Assembly (NCBI RefSeq): GCF_001467025.1
Contig: NZ_LNXV01000008.1
Span: 1-64,000 of the forward strand
DNA: 64,000 nucleotides
Origin: Legionella brunensis
Lineage (GTDB): Bacteria > Pseudomonadota > Gammaproteobacteria > Legionellales > Legionellaceae
Reading direction: 5' to 3'
A program made the position numbers and the translations under genes. The notes under the pieces were generated by a model. That model was not told the DNA's origin, made no database searches, and saw nothing but the letters and a program-made list of their open reading frames with translations. Shown piece by piece: positions 48,933-56,843 of this stretch. The stretch's first letter is position 1. Each line of letters begins with the position of its first letter.

Positions 48933-48965
48933 CTTAACAAGCCCTTAAGCTTTGTAGAGTATTCT
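48933..48965 (+). promoter_or_regulatory. PmrA-box-like tandem half-sites with -10 element
   Basis: CTTAA at 48933 and CTTAAG at 48944 start 11 bases apart. TATTCT (48960-48965) begins 10 bases after the second half-site. This is the same geometry as at 2279, and even the flanking sequence (CTTAACAA, then CTTAAG, then TATAC) recurs. It precedes the orphan gene at 49069. Confidence 0.6.
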
Positions 48966-49068
48966 ATACTTCATATTATTGACAAAAATTTAATCATTCT
49001 TGTCATGATGATGTTTATTGTTAGCGTATGGATTCGCTCTTGATTAATTCTTTTTTGAGAGAGAAGTT

Positions 49069-51231
49069 ATGACTATTCATGTATTTATCGGCGTAGGTCC
49101 AGCCAATCTTCATCGCGCGGTCAAAATCAAAAATCTTGACCCCGACGCTCAAATTATTTTGGTTGATGATCGTCTAAGACCAGACACCCGAGATATCGAC
49201 AGAGAAAGAGCACGCGCCAATATTTTTCGCTTTGAGAATGAAGATGTTACAAAAAAATTACTCGCCGATGGTGTGAATTTAGATGGCTTAATTCATGAGC
49301 GCGACTTCTCAGTAGATCAAGGATTTCAGCATGGCGACGATAAAGTTTTCTCAGCTAAGCGTTTTTCTCAAATTCAAATTCGTGATTTACAACTTGCTTT
49401 CCTCAAGACTTTATTTGCCCAAGGAAAAGAGCCCTTATTGATTAAAAAGAATGTCAACACAGCCAACGATGAATCAATACAAGAAGGCGTTGCTGAGCTT
49501 ATAAAGGATTTAAATACTAAAGACCAGGATATTCAGATTCATGTAGCAACTGGTGCTTTGCGAGACGATGAGAAAAAGCAACAAATCATTTATCCAGAAA
49601 AAACTCAACTCCATATGCCTGAAGCCACAGAAGATGTTAAAGGGATGACTGTTGTACCATCACATGGTACAACTACCTTTGTAATCACTGGAAAAGTTAC
49701 CTGTGATGAATTAAGAGACAATCAACGCTCATTAGATCTCACCAAATGGCAGCCCGCGTTAAAAGAGTTTGGTTGGAATCTCGTCCGCCCGCCTCGTATT
49801 CGCGTGTTTTACGCCAATGACATCCTCTACATTGGTGCTGAAATCCCAGCAGAAATGATGGATGAAAAGAATACGCCTAAGAAAGAATACGAAGAACAGA
49901 TAACCAACTACACACGCACGATAGCTAGTTTAGTTTTTCCTGATTTACCTATTAATGACTTACCAGTCAACCCTCATTTGCGCTCAAGATTCCCGACTCC
50001 TCGAGGTGAGAAAGGAGCTGTCATTAATAGCGGCAGCATCGGTGGTCATGATGTAACTATCTTCCATCATGGTGATAGCCGCTATCTACCGCACTACCAG
50101 ACTGGAAGTGGTTTTGTTACCGGATTTTTACAAAATGAACTTTATGCAGAGATTTATGGACGTGACTCTTTCGAAAAACTGCTAGCCTTTGCTCATGAGA
50201 AAGATCCTAATGGTGTTTATAAGGATATTGATGCCACTGTAGTAGAAAACACCTACATGAAATTAACTGGAAATGATAAAAAAGCCGCTTTAGATGCTTT
50301 CCGTAAAGAGTTATTCATGGCCTTTTCCAGAGACATTATCGAAGAAAACAAGGCAAAAGTTGGTCGTTATTTAAATGCTCTGCATAGTCAAGAACTAGAA
50401 GCTTTCAAGAAACCAGAAGTATTTCAAGAAGTTATAGACCTTTATAACAAGCACGTTGGCTTAGAGTTAACAGCCAAGCAATTTGCGGAGGTCGATCCCA
50501 GAGTTGCGGTTATCCAACTGTTAAAAACAAACAATGTCGATTTCTTACATGCCATATTACCTCAGTTGCTCAATAAAGATTTTTCCAAAGTTACTGATGA
50601 ACAATTACTGCATATACGCAATATGCACGTTCTCGATTATGAGAATAATTTAAAGATGGATTCACATGAAGTTGACTTCCATGCTTCTCAAGTCGAAGAA
50701 ATTCTAAAACATCTAGAGCAAACCAAAGAAGTTGGCAAAGCTCTTGAAGATTTAGTTGGGAAAATCGAAACCAGTAAAACATACAAGGGCCCTACTTTTT
50801 CGGTGGATGTTGACGGCTCAACCAAAGACTGGCTAAAAGACCTATTTGACAAAGTAGACCCAGATCACAAAGACACTGTCCTCACAAATATGAAAAATTT
50901 GGTCGATGTGGATAGCAATGAATTAGCCGATAAACTTGCAATTATCATAGCTAGCTTTGAAAGTAACCAGAGTTTACATCATCGTGCTGCCGTTCCATTC
51001 TTTTTTAAGGGCAAACACAGTGACACTATTCATAAATTTGTTGAGGATATGAAACAACTCACAACAGAGAATGCGGACAATCCCGAATTAATGCGGGTTA
51101 AGGCTCTAAGCACGATTGTGGAGTTTAACGACAAGCTAGTCGCTGGGCACTCTCGCAGAACACTTCATGCATTGCAGGAAGTAACCTCTGAGGTACTTAA
51201 ACCCGAGGCATCTGCCGCGTATTCACATTAA
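49069..51231 (+). CDS. Orphan FAD-oxidoreductase-like protein, candidate PmrA-regulated effector
   Basis: A 720-residue protein. A beta strand plus GVGPANL loop (residues 8-14) at the extreme N-terminus indicates a Rossmann dinucleotide fold. HHGDSRYLPHYQTGSGFVTG around Gly335-Asp336 has the spacing of the second FAD (GD) motif of p-hydroxybenzoate-hydroxylase-fold monooxygenases. The C-terminal 340 residues are helical, with no recognised domain. It has no signal peptide. The promoter carries a PmrA-like box, and a strong terminator follows. The motif pair is shared with the orphan at 26114, though the two proteins are not obviously alike elsewhere. Function and secretion are inferred. Confidence 0.72.
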   Translation: MTIHVFIGVGPANLHRAVKIKNLDPDAQIILVDDRLRPDTRDIDRERARANIFRFENEDVTKKLLADGVNLDGLIHERDFSVDQGFQHGDDKVFSAKRFSQIQIRDLQLAFLKTLFAQGKEPLLIKKNVNTANDESIQEGVAELIKDLNTKDQDIQIHVATGALRDDEKKQQIIYPEKTQLHMPEATEDVKGMTVVPSHGTTTFVITGKVTCDELRDNQRSLDLTKWQPALKEFGWNLVRPPRIRVFYANDILYIGAEIPAEMMDEKNTPKKEYEEQITNYTRTIASLVFPDLPINDLPVNPHLRSRFPTPRGEKGAVINSGSIGGHDVTIFHHGDSRYLPHYQTGSGFVTGFLQNELYAEIYGRDSFEKLLAFAHEKDPNGVYKDIDATVVENTYMKLTGNDKKAALDAFRKELFMAFSRDIIEENKAKVGRYLNALHSQELEAFKKPEVFQEVIDLYNKHVGLELTAKQFAEVDPRVAVIQLLKTNNVDFLHAILPQLLNKDFSKVTDEQLLHIRNMHVLDYENNLKMDSHEVDFHASQVEEILKHLEQTKEVGKALEDLVGKIETSKTYKGPTFSVDVDGSTKDWLKDLFDKVDPDHKDTVLTNMKNLVDVDSNELADKLAIIIASFESNQSLHHRAAVPFFFKGKHSDTIHKFVEDMKQLTTENADNPELMRVKALSTIVEFNDKLVAGHSRRTLHALQEVTSEVLKPEASAAYSH

Positions 51232-51240
51232 TCACTCAAT

Positions 51241-51275
51241 CTCCTCCTGTTCCGGAGGAGTTCTCTTCTTTTTCA
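51241..51275 (+). terminator. Rho-independent terminator
   Basis: CTCCTCC (51241-51247) pairs exactly with GGAGGAG (51254-51260), 6-base loop, followed by a pyrimidine/T-rich run. It ends the 720-residue orphan gene. Confidence 0.75.
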
Positions 51276-51300
51276 AGCGCTCTTGATTGATTTCCATACC

Positions 51301-51323
51301 AATTAACTATTAGTTAGTTAATT
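51301..51323. repeat. Inverted repeat upstream of the 439-residue gene
   Basis: AATTAACTA (51301-51309) and TAGTTAATT (51315-51323) are exact reverse complements around a 5-base centre, about 85 bases before the ATG at 51407. The size fits a dimeric regulator's operator; no regulator is known. Confidence 0.4.
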
Positions 51324-51406
51324 AGACTTTTTTTTGCTTGATTTCTTCAGTTATTTATGATTATTAATAGTCATATAAGGAAATATATGCACAGAAGGAG
51401 TCTGAC

Positions 51407-52726
51407 ATGCCTTTAATAGAAAGAACGGAAGAAACTGTTTCTCCAGAAAAGTCCTCAATTGAACTCAAACCTCTAAATCACCCCCCAATTGATCCCAATG
51501 GCAATGGTTTGGAAAAGCCTTTAGTAGAGCTTAATGTTTTAGAAAAGCCTTCCTTAGAGCCTAATACACTCCCCACTCAACCAGACGATCTCGCACAAAT
51601 TGCCATTAGTCAACAACAACTGGGACAAATAAAACAAAGCCTGGGCACGATCATCGATACTATGCAACAAAATGATAGCTTAATTTCTCGAGCTGCCAAT
51701 TTTTGGGGAGAGCTGCCCTTATGGCAAAAAATTGTTGGCGGTATCGTTTTGACCGTGCCTACATTAGCTGCAGGTATTGCAGCACATGTAGGTATTTTAT
51801 TAGCCATTAGCGGCGTTACTGTCATTGCCTACACTGCCAGTGGTATTGTTCTCGATGATCATCATACCTGTAATAAAAATATTGCCGATCGCCTAAAACA
51901 AGGGATTTTTAGCTTAGCTGACATTCTGGAAATTACAATTGCGGCCTTGGATAAAATTCGTGAAAATCTAGCCAAAGAAATTGACAGATTTCGCGACGAA
52001 AATAAAAGGCTTACTAATACTGTCGATGAGTTAGGGTACCAAGTGGAGTCACTCTCTAACCAAGTAGAACTATTAATTGCAACAGAGGAATTATTGCGAA
52101 AATCCAAGGATGAGCTAGAGCATACGACTGAACAACTACAAAAGACTGTTCAAGATAACGATAAACTTCTTAAAGCCAACCATGACGAGCTTACCCAAGT
52201 TAAAAAGGAATATGCAACAAATAGAACGCAGTTAAGTGAAAAAGTAAAAGAATTAGCCGAAGTCCGTACGTCTATGAGTCTTGAAATTCAAAAAACTAAA
52301 CTTATTGCCGCCACATTGAAAGGCACTGTGGATACCTTATCGGATACTGTCATTGAAGATAGCGAGCAGCGTAAAGGGTTCCAAGAACGTTTGGAGACCT
52401 TTTTAAAGGATGAAAAATCTAGTTTTGCTAGTATTGCAGATAGAATTTGTAAAACTGAAACTGAACTTTCTTTAGTAAAAAGTGAGCTTGTCTTTGTAAA
52501 AGAAGAGCTAAACCGCAGCAATGAACGTTATGAACAATTACTCCTACGCCAAGAGCAACAGGTTGACCGTTTGGAAAAATTGGATATTCGAGTAATTTCA
52601 TCAACACCTGAAGCGTCTAAACCGACTTCCGCGAATCAGTTTGGATTTTATTCCCCAAAAAATAAACCTAGTGCACTGGAAAAAGTAGAGAGCTCCGCTA
52701 AAAAAGCACCCTATTCGTCAATCTAA
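51407..52726 (+). CDS. Orphan membrane-anchored coiled-coil protein, candidate effector
   Basis: A 439-residue protein. The first 60 residues contain degenerate repeats of the type LEKPL-VELN-VLEKPSLEPN. Residues about 103-150 are a hydrophobic hairpin of two membrane helices (IVGGIVLTVPTLAAG and ILLAISGVTVIAYTASGIVL). From about 165 to 405 it is a long, nearly continuous coiled coil. The last 35 residues are Ser/Lys-rich. No signal peptide or catalytic motif. The ribosome-binding site AAGGAG is strong. The architecture recalls Legionella effectors that insert in host membranes and tether partners; this is inference. Confidence 0.75.
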   Translation: MPLIERTEETVSPEKSSIELKPLNHPPIDPNGNGLEKPLVELNVLEKPSLEPNTLPTQPDDLAQIAISQQQLGQIKQSLGTIIDTMQQNDSLISRAANFWGELPLWQKIVGGIVLTVPTLAAGIAAHVGILLAISGVTVIAYTASGIVLDDHHTCNKNIADRLKQGIFSLADILEITIAALDKIRENLAKEIDRFRDENKRLTNTVDELGYQVESLSNQVELLIATEELLRKSKDELEHTTEQLQKTVQDNDKLLKANHDELTQVKKEYATNRTQLSEKVKELAEVRTSMSLEIQKTKLIAATLKGTVDTLSDTVIEDSEQRKGFQERLETFLKDEKSSFASIADRICKTETELSLVKSELVFVKEELNRSNERYEQLLLRQEQQVDRLEKLDIRVISSTPEASKPTSANQFGFYSPKNKPSALEKVESSAKKAPYSSI

Positions 52727-52757
52727 AGTAGTAGCTGCTAATCATATTACCTACATC

Positions 52758-52785
52758 CCCGCGGCAAAAACCGCGGGATTTTCTC
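52758..52785 (+). terminator. Rho-independent terminator
   Basis: CCCGCGG (52758-52764) pairs exactly with CCGCGGG (52771-52777), 6-base loop, followed by ATTTTCT. It ends the 439-residue gene. Confidence 0.8.
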
Positions 52786-52883
52786 ATAAAAAATTTAAGA
52801 AAATCACAAAATCCCCAATAAGTCCTTGCAAATATCATCACATCTTGTATTGTCTCAAAATTTTAATTCCTTCAAGGAAAAAT

Positions 52884-53267
52884 ATGTTTCGAAAAATTTA
52901 TCTTTTAAGCATTTCTTTTTTTATCTTTGCAAGTGCAAATGCCATTTGTGTTGATAATGACACTGACTTTCAACTTTACTATGAAATTGTTAACAAAAAC
53001 ACAGGCTGCCCAGTGCCCAAAGTTAAATTCCATAGCGGGATTTTGCAAGCTCATCAGAAAGCATGTCACGCTCACTCACAAGCAGAAGGTGATGATTGGA
53101 AAATTTATCGTTATGATGACGTTACAATTTTTAAAATTAATAACCAAGGTGAGAAAGAGAGGGCTTGTTTTAAAGCTGTAACTGGTATTATAAATACATT
53201 ACAAGTTAGTTACCATCCATGGTCAAATACTTGGTGGTGCCTCGACAGAACTGACGATCGCGATTAA
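52884..53267 (+). CDS. Small secreted cysteine-containing protein
   Basis: A 127-residue protein with a clear Sec signal peptide (residues 1-20, LLSISFFIFASANA). The mature part is about 107 residues with five cysteines (near the N-terminus, CPVPK, ACHAH, ACFKA and WWCLD), likely in disulfides in the periplasm or outside. A late aromatic cluster (HPWSNTWWC) follows. I do not recognise the family. The ATG at 52884 has AAGGA eight bases upstream; the longer in-frame start at 52845 disrupts the signal peptide. Confidence 0.75.
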   Translation: MFRKIYLLSISFFIFASANAICVDNDTDFQLYYEIVNKNTGCPVPKVKFHSGILQAHQKACHAHSQAEGDDWKIYRYDDVTIFKINNQGEKERACFKAVTGIINTLQVSYHPWSNTWWCLDRTDDRD

Positions 53268-53321
53268 TCATAAAGAACCCGGCTTACGCACTTCAAAATT
53301 TGACTTAAGAACCCCTTGATT

Positions 53322-54008
53322 TTAAAGCCCCAGAGTAGTAGTTTCAGTACTACATTCCAGCTCTTTATAGAGCTCTTTAAATTTTTTTGGGGATTCAAAT
53401 TTTAATGCTAATTCTGTGGTTAATAAACCTTTTTCTAGTGCATTTAATCCTTCTGTACAATTCAAACATTTGACTTGCCAACCCTCTAATTCGATAAGTT
53501 CGTTGATTTTACAATTCCCTTTCTTTAAAGCCTTGACTCCTGATGCAGTACATAATAATGAAAGTATGCGTACATGAATGAAGGCTCCGGGGTAAAACAA
53601 GGCTTTACCGTAATCTTCAAGACAAGTATTTTTCAGTTGACGGAAATGTGCTTGATGGATCTTTTCTAAATTATCTTTGGAAAGAAAACCACCTAAAAAA
53701 AGAACCATCCCAAATTTAGAGCACAAATGTTCTTGCACACGATACTCTGCTGGCCAAAGATCAGGGTGAAGATTTTTCAATTTTTCAGCACGCTGATTAT
53801 CTTTTTCAAGTGCGCATAATTCATGTACTTGCTTAGCTAACTCTAAATCAATAACATTGTTTGAAACTAAATCTTGCAGGTCGGAATCTAGTGACTTCAT
53901 TTCTTTTTTATAAATCAAGTTATCTTCTCCTATTTCTTTCCAAACAGGAAATTCATTTAAAGTTTCTTTCTTTTTTGAGAAGAGTATATTTCGATTATTC
54001 TGCAACAT
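53322..54008 (-). CDS. Orphan hypothetical protein
   Basis: A 228-residue soluble protein of unknown family. It is mostly helical, with charged N-terminal 60 residues and several cysteines in the C-terminal half (HELCALEK, EHLCSKF, NCTEGLNALEKGLL). The sequence around residues 185-215 (LEGWQVKCLNCTEG, then LEKGLLTTELALKF) shows a short repeated helical pattern like the leucine-rich 'ALEKG' units in some Legionella hypotheticals. The ATG at 54008 with GGTGG upstream is preferred over the GTG at 54017. No secretion signal or catalytic motif. Confidence 0.65.
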   Translation of the reverse strand: MLQNNRNILFSKKKETLNEFPVWKEIGEDNLIYKKEMKSLDSDLQDLVSNNVIDLELAKQVHELCALEKDNQRAEKLKNLHPDLWPAEYRVQEHLCSKFGMVLFLGGFLSKDNLEKIHQAHFRQLKNTCLEDYGKALFYPGAFIHVRILSLLCTASGVKALKKGNCKINELIELEGWQVKCLNCTEGLNALEKGLLTTELALKFESPKKFKELYKELECSTETTTLGL

Positions 54009-54062
54009 ATCAACCACCCATCATCTTTTTAAATTTGAGCAACATTAATGGCTCACCATTAG

Positions 54063-54094
54063 TAAAGCCATGGGTAAGATTACCCATGGCTTTA
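54063..54094. repeat. Perfect 15-base-arm palindrome
   Basis: TAAAGCCATGGGTAA (54063-54077) and its exact reverse complement (54080-54094) are separated by two bases. Neither strand shows a T-run and no gene ends next to it. It sits between the start of the orphan gene on the minus strand and the metN promoter. It may be an operator, a boundary terminator of unusual form, or a repeat element. Confidence 0.55.
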
Positions 54095-54137
54095 TAAAAA
54101 GCAGGAATTTTATATATTGAAAATAGTTGGCAACCCT

Positions 54138-54166
54138 TTATTTAATCATAAAGCTAAGGTATGATT
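54138..54166 (+). promoter_or_regulatory. Putative metNIQ promoter
   Basis: TATGAT at 54161-54166 (5 of 6 to consensus) begins 17 bases after a weak TTTATT (54138-54143). Transcription from it would begin at about the first base of the SAM-II-like element at 54174, which supports both assignments. Confidence 0.45.
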
Positions 54167-54173
54167 TATCTTG

Positions 54174-54240
54174 CGCCGATTTGAAATTCAGCTTGCGGGC
54201 GCTCAATGGTCTCACTATTGTAAATACGGCTAAAGCGGGT
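54174..54240 (+). promoter_or_regulatory. SAM-II-like riboswitch upstream of metN
   Basis: GCGCC (54174-54178) pairs with GGCGC (54199-54203) to form P1. The loop begins with GATTTGAAA. Downstream lie AAAT (54223-54226) and GCTAAA (54230-54235). These sequences and their order match the SAM-II (metA motif) consensus. GCTT in the loop (54192-54195) can pair with AAGC (54234-54237) as the pseudoknot. A six-pair hairpin (54205-54210 with 54216-54221) is inserted between P1 and the AAAT segment. SAM-II switches repress methionine genes when S-adenosylmethionine is abundant; metN starts 48 bases further on. Confidence 0.7.
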
Positions 54241-54288
54241 ATCCTTCCTTCTTTTGCCTCGCATGCGTAACTCTCTCAGGTTTGTGTC

Positions 54289-55314
54289 ATGATTGAATTA
54301 AATGGGTTAAACAAATCCTACGCCAACACTGTTGCCTTGCAGAATGTTGATTTGTTTGTGCAAGAAGGTGAAATTTTTGGCATTATTGGTAAAAGTGGTG
54401 CAGGTAAATCAACTTTGCTGCGCTCCATCAATTTGTTAGAGCGGCCGGATAGTGGTGAAGTAATCATTGATAATGAAAATATCGCTACCCTCTCCTCACG
54501 GAAATTACGCATCGCACGCCATAAAATGGCGATGATTTTTCAACATTTTAATCTTCTTAGCTGCAAAACAGTTTATGAAAACATCGCGCTGCCTATGCGT
54601 ATACAAGGCATGTCGGAAACCACGATTAAAAATAAAATTGAGGAGTTATTACCCTTAGTAGAGCTCGAGGAAAAAATAAATTTTTATCCCGAGCAACTTA
54701 GTGGCGGTCAGAAACAGCGTGTTGCCATCGCTCGGGCCTTGAGTTGCTCACCTAAAATTCTTCTTTGTGATGAAGCCACTTCGGCCTTAGATCCCGAAAC
54801 AACAAATTCCATTTTGGAATTGTTGAAAAAAATTAATCACGTTTATGGGTTAACGATTGTTTTAATTACTCATGAAATGGAAGTCGTCAAACGGATTTGC
54901 CACCGTATAGCGGTGATGGAAGCAGGAAAAATTATTGAAACAACCGCATTAGCAAGTGCATTCAATAATCAAGACAGTCAAGCTCGCAGCATGCTTTACG
55001 CATCGTTAAGCCCGCAGTTACCTGCTTGCTTGAGTAGTTCCCTATCCAATGTCCCGAATAACAAGCCCCTGCTGCGGTTATTTTTCCAGGGAGAGAATGC
55101 GACTGTTCCTTTTATCAGTAAAACAAGTCGTGAATTACATTTAGACATTAACATCTTATTAGCCAACATTGACCGATTTGATATGATCACTTGCGGCGTG
55201 TTGGTTGTTGAGTTAGCAGCAGATAAAAATTTATTAAATTTATTTATCAAACGTTGTGAGGAATCTAATTTAACTGTGGAGATTTTAGGGTATGTCACTG
55301 ACGATGCTTTATGA
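54289..55314 (+). CDS. metN: Methionine ABC transporter ATP-binding protein
   Basis: A 341-residue ABC ATPase. Walker [10 protein letters not shown] (about residue 38), signature [15 protein letters not shown] and Walker [13 protein letters not shown] are intact. Residues about 265-341 form the NIL domain, which binds methionine and gives feedback inhibition of the transporter. It imports D- and L-methionine together with MetI and MetQ. Its 3' end overlaps metI by 23 bases. A SAM-II-like leader suggests repression by S-adenosylmethionine. Confidence 0.96.
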   Translation: MIELNGLNKSYANTVALQNVDLFVQEGEIFGIIGKSGAGKSTLLRSINLLERPDSGEVIIDNENIATLSSRKLRIARHKMAMIFQHFNLLSCKTVYENIALPMRIQGMSETTIKNKIEELLPLVELEEKINFYPEQLSGGQKQRVAIARALSCSPKILLCDEATSALDPETTNSILELLKKINHVYGLTIVLITHEMEVVKRICHRIAVMEAGKIIETTALASAFNNQDSQARSMLYASLSPQLPACLSSSLSNVPNNKPLLRLFFQGENATVPFISKTSRELHLDINILLANIDRFDMITCGVLVVELAADKNLLNLFIKRCEESNLTVEILGYVTDDAL

Positions 55315-55939
55315 TTTGCTAATAGCTAGTGGCGAAACCCTTTATATGGTTATCGTCAGCACTCTTTTGGCAACTTTATTAGGTCTGCCTTTGGGAACGC
55401 TTCTTTTTACCAGCACAACTATCAAGCCGCATGCTATGTTAAGTCGCTTTATTTCAGGACTTATTAATTTTAGTCGCTCGATTCCCTTTATTATTTTACT
55501 AGTTGCCCTCATTCCTTTTACACGATTGTTAGTAGGGACTTCTATCGGCATTCATGCTGCAATGGTTCCTCTCACTCTGGGAGCTACGCCATTTTTTGCA
55601 CGCTTAGTAGATAACATCTATCAAAACATTCCTAATGGATTAATCGAAGCCGGTTTTTCCATGGGGGCCAACACTCGGCAAATGATCCGTTTTATCCTCT
55701 TACCAGAGGCTTTTTCTGCTTTAATCCAAGCAGTTACTGTCACCGCCATTACTCTAGTAAACTACTCTGCAATGGCTGGTACTGTCGGTGGTGGTGGCCT
55801 TGGCGATTTAGCAATTCGCTATGGTTATCAGCGTTTTAATATTAGTGTAATGCTCTCAACAGTCGTCGTATTGGTAGTCATTGTGCAATTACTGCAAATG
55901 GGAGGTGACAGATTAGCTCGTCACTTTTCGCATAATTAA
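55292..55939 (+). CDS. metI: Methionine ABC transporter permease
   Basis: A 215-residue inner-membrane permease with five predicted helices. The coupling-helix region [24 protein letters not shown] contacts Met[23 protein letters not shown] is the conserved segment after it. It works as a dimer with two MetN. The ORF overlaps metN; metQ follows after about 40 bases. Confidence 0.95.
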   Translation: MSLTMLYDLLIASGETLYMVIVSTLLATLLGLPLGTLLFTSTTIKPHAMLSRFISGLINFSRSIPFIILLVALIPFTRLLVGTSIGIHAAMVPLTLGATPFFARLVDNIYQNIPNGLIEAGFSMGANTRQMIRFILLPEAFSALIQAVTVTAITLVNYSAMAGTVGGGGLGDLAIRYGYQRFNISVMLSTVVVLVVIVQLLQMGGDRLARHFSHN

Positions 55940-55980
55940 TTGAGATAGAAAATAAAGCGATAATTAGGAGATCAGAATTA

Positions 55981-56757
55981 ATGCGTATTTTTAGTATATT
56001 TGTTTTAATTGTTAGTTTGGTTGCCTGTAACAAACCCTCCCCGAATACATTAACAATTGGCACTATTGCAGGACCTGAAACGGATTTAGTTGAAGTCGCC
56101 AAAGAAGTTGCCCTGAAAGAATATGGCCTCGACATTAAAATTGTAGAATTTAATGACTACAATTTACCTAACGAAGCTCTGGATGACGGTAGTCTAGATG
56201 CCAATGTTTACCAGCATTTGCCCTATTTACAAGCAGCCATGAAAGCTCATGGTTACAATCTCGAGGTAATTGGTAAAACGTTTCTTTACCCGGCGGGAAT
56301 TTACTCGAACAAATTCAAGTCATTAGCACAGTTGCCTGATAAGGCGACTATAGCAATTCCTAATGACCCAAGCAATGAAGCAAGAGCATTATTACTTTTG
56401 AAAAAAGCAGGCTTGATTACCCTGAAAAAAAGCAATACTGCATCCATTGCTGACGTCGCTAAAAATCCCAAGCACCTCAATATTAAAGAATTGGATGCCG
56501 CCCAATTACCCCGCATTTTGGCCGATGTCGATGCCGCAGTGATTAACACCACTTTTGCAATTCCTGCAGGTCTAAGCCCGTCTCATGATGCTATTTTTAT
56601 TGAAGGCAAGGATTCTCCTTATGCTAATTTGATAGTCATTCGTAGCGATAGCATCAAAAAGCCTCAGCTTGAAGAGTTTGTTAAAGCGATGAATTCAGAG
56701 CCTGTAAAAGTGAAAGCAAAAGAGTTATTTGGAGATGCTGCAATCCCCGCCTGGTAA
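55981..56757 (+). CDS. metQ: Methionine-binding lipoprotein
   Basis: A 258-residue NlpA/MetQ-family substrate-binding lipoprotein. The lipobox LVAC places the acylated cysteine at residue 16. Family marks are TIGTIAGPETDLVEVAKE, NVYQHLPYL, AIPNDPSNEARALLLL and the NTTFAIPAGL loop that contributes to methionine binding. It delivers methionine to MetNI in the periplasm. Last gene of the operon. Confidence 0.95.
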   Translation: MRIFSIFVLIVSLVACNKPSPNTLTIGTIAGPETDLVEVAKEVALKEYGLDIKIVEFNDYNLPNEALDDGSLDANVYQHLPYLQAAMKAHGYNLEVIGKTFLYPAGIYSNKFKSLAQLPDKATIAIPNDPSNEARALLLLKKAGLITLKKSNTASIADVAKNPKHLNIKELDAAQLPRILADVDAAVINTTFAIPAGLSPSHDAIFIEGKDSPYANLIVIRSDSIKKPQLEEFVKAMNSEPVKVKAKELFGDAAIPAW

Positions 56758-56778
56758 GGACTTTAAACATAAACTAAA

Positions 56779-56811
56779 CTTAATTATAAGTTAAGAAATA
56801 AGTGTTATACT
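56779..56811 (+). promoter_or_regulatory. PmrA-box-like tandem half-sites with -10 element
   Basis: CTTAAT at 56779 and GTTAAG at 56790 start 11 bases apart. TATACT (56806-56811) begins exactly 10 bases after the second half-site, the same geometry as at 2279 and 48933. It precedes the orphan gene at 56844. Confidence 0.6.
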
Positions 56812-56843
56812 CAATTTAACTAGTGCTTAGTTAGGACTTGATC

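Noticed and set aside
54100..54288. SAM-I riboswitch or T-box before metN
   Set aside because: None of the SAM-I core or T-box sequence is present, and no terminator/antiterminator pair is seen; the SAM-II pattern fits better.
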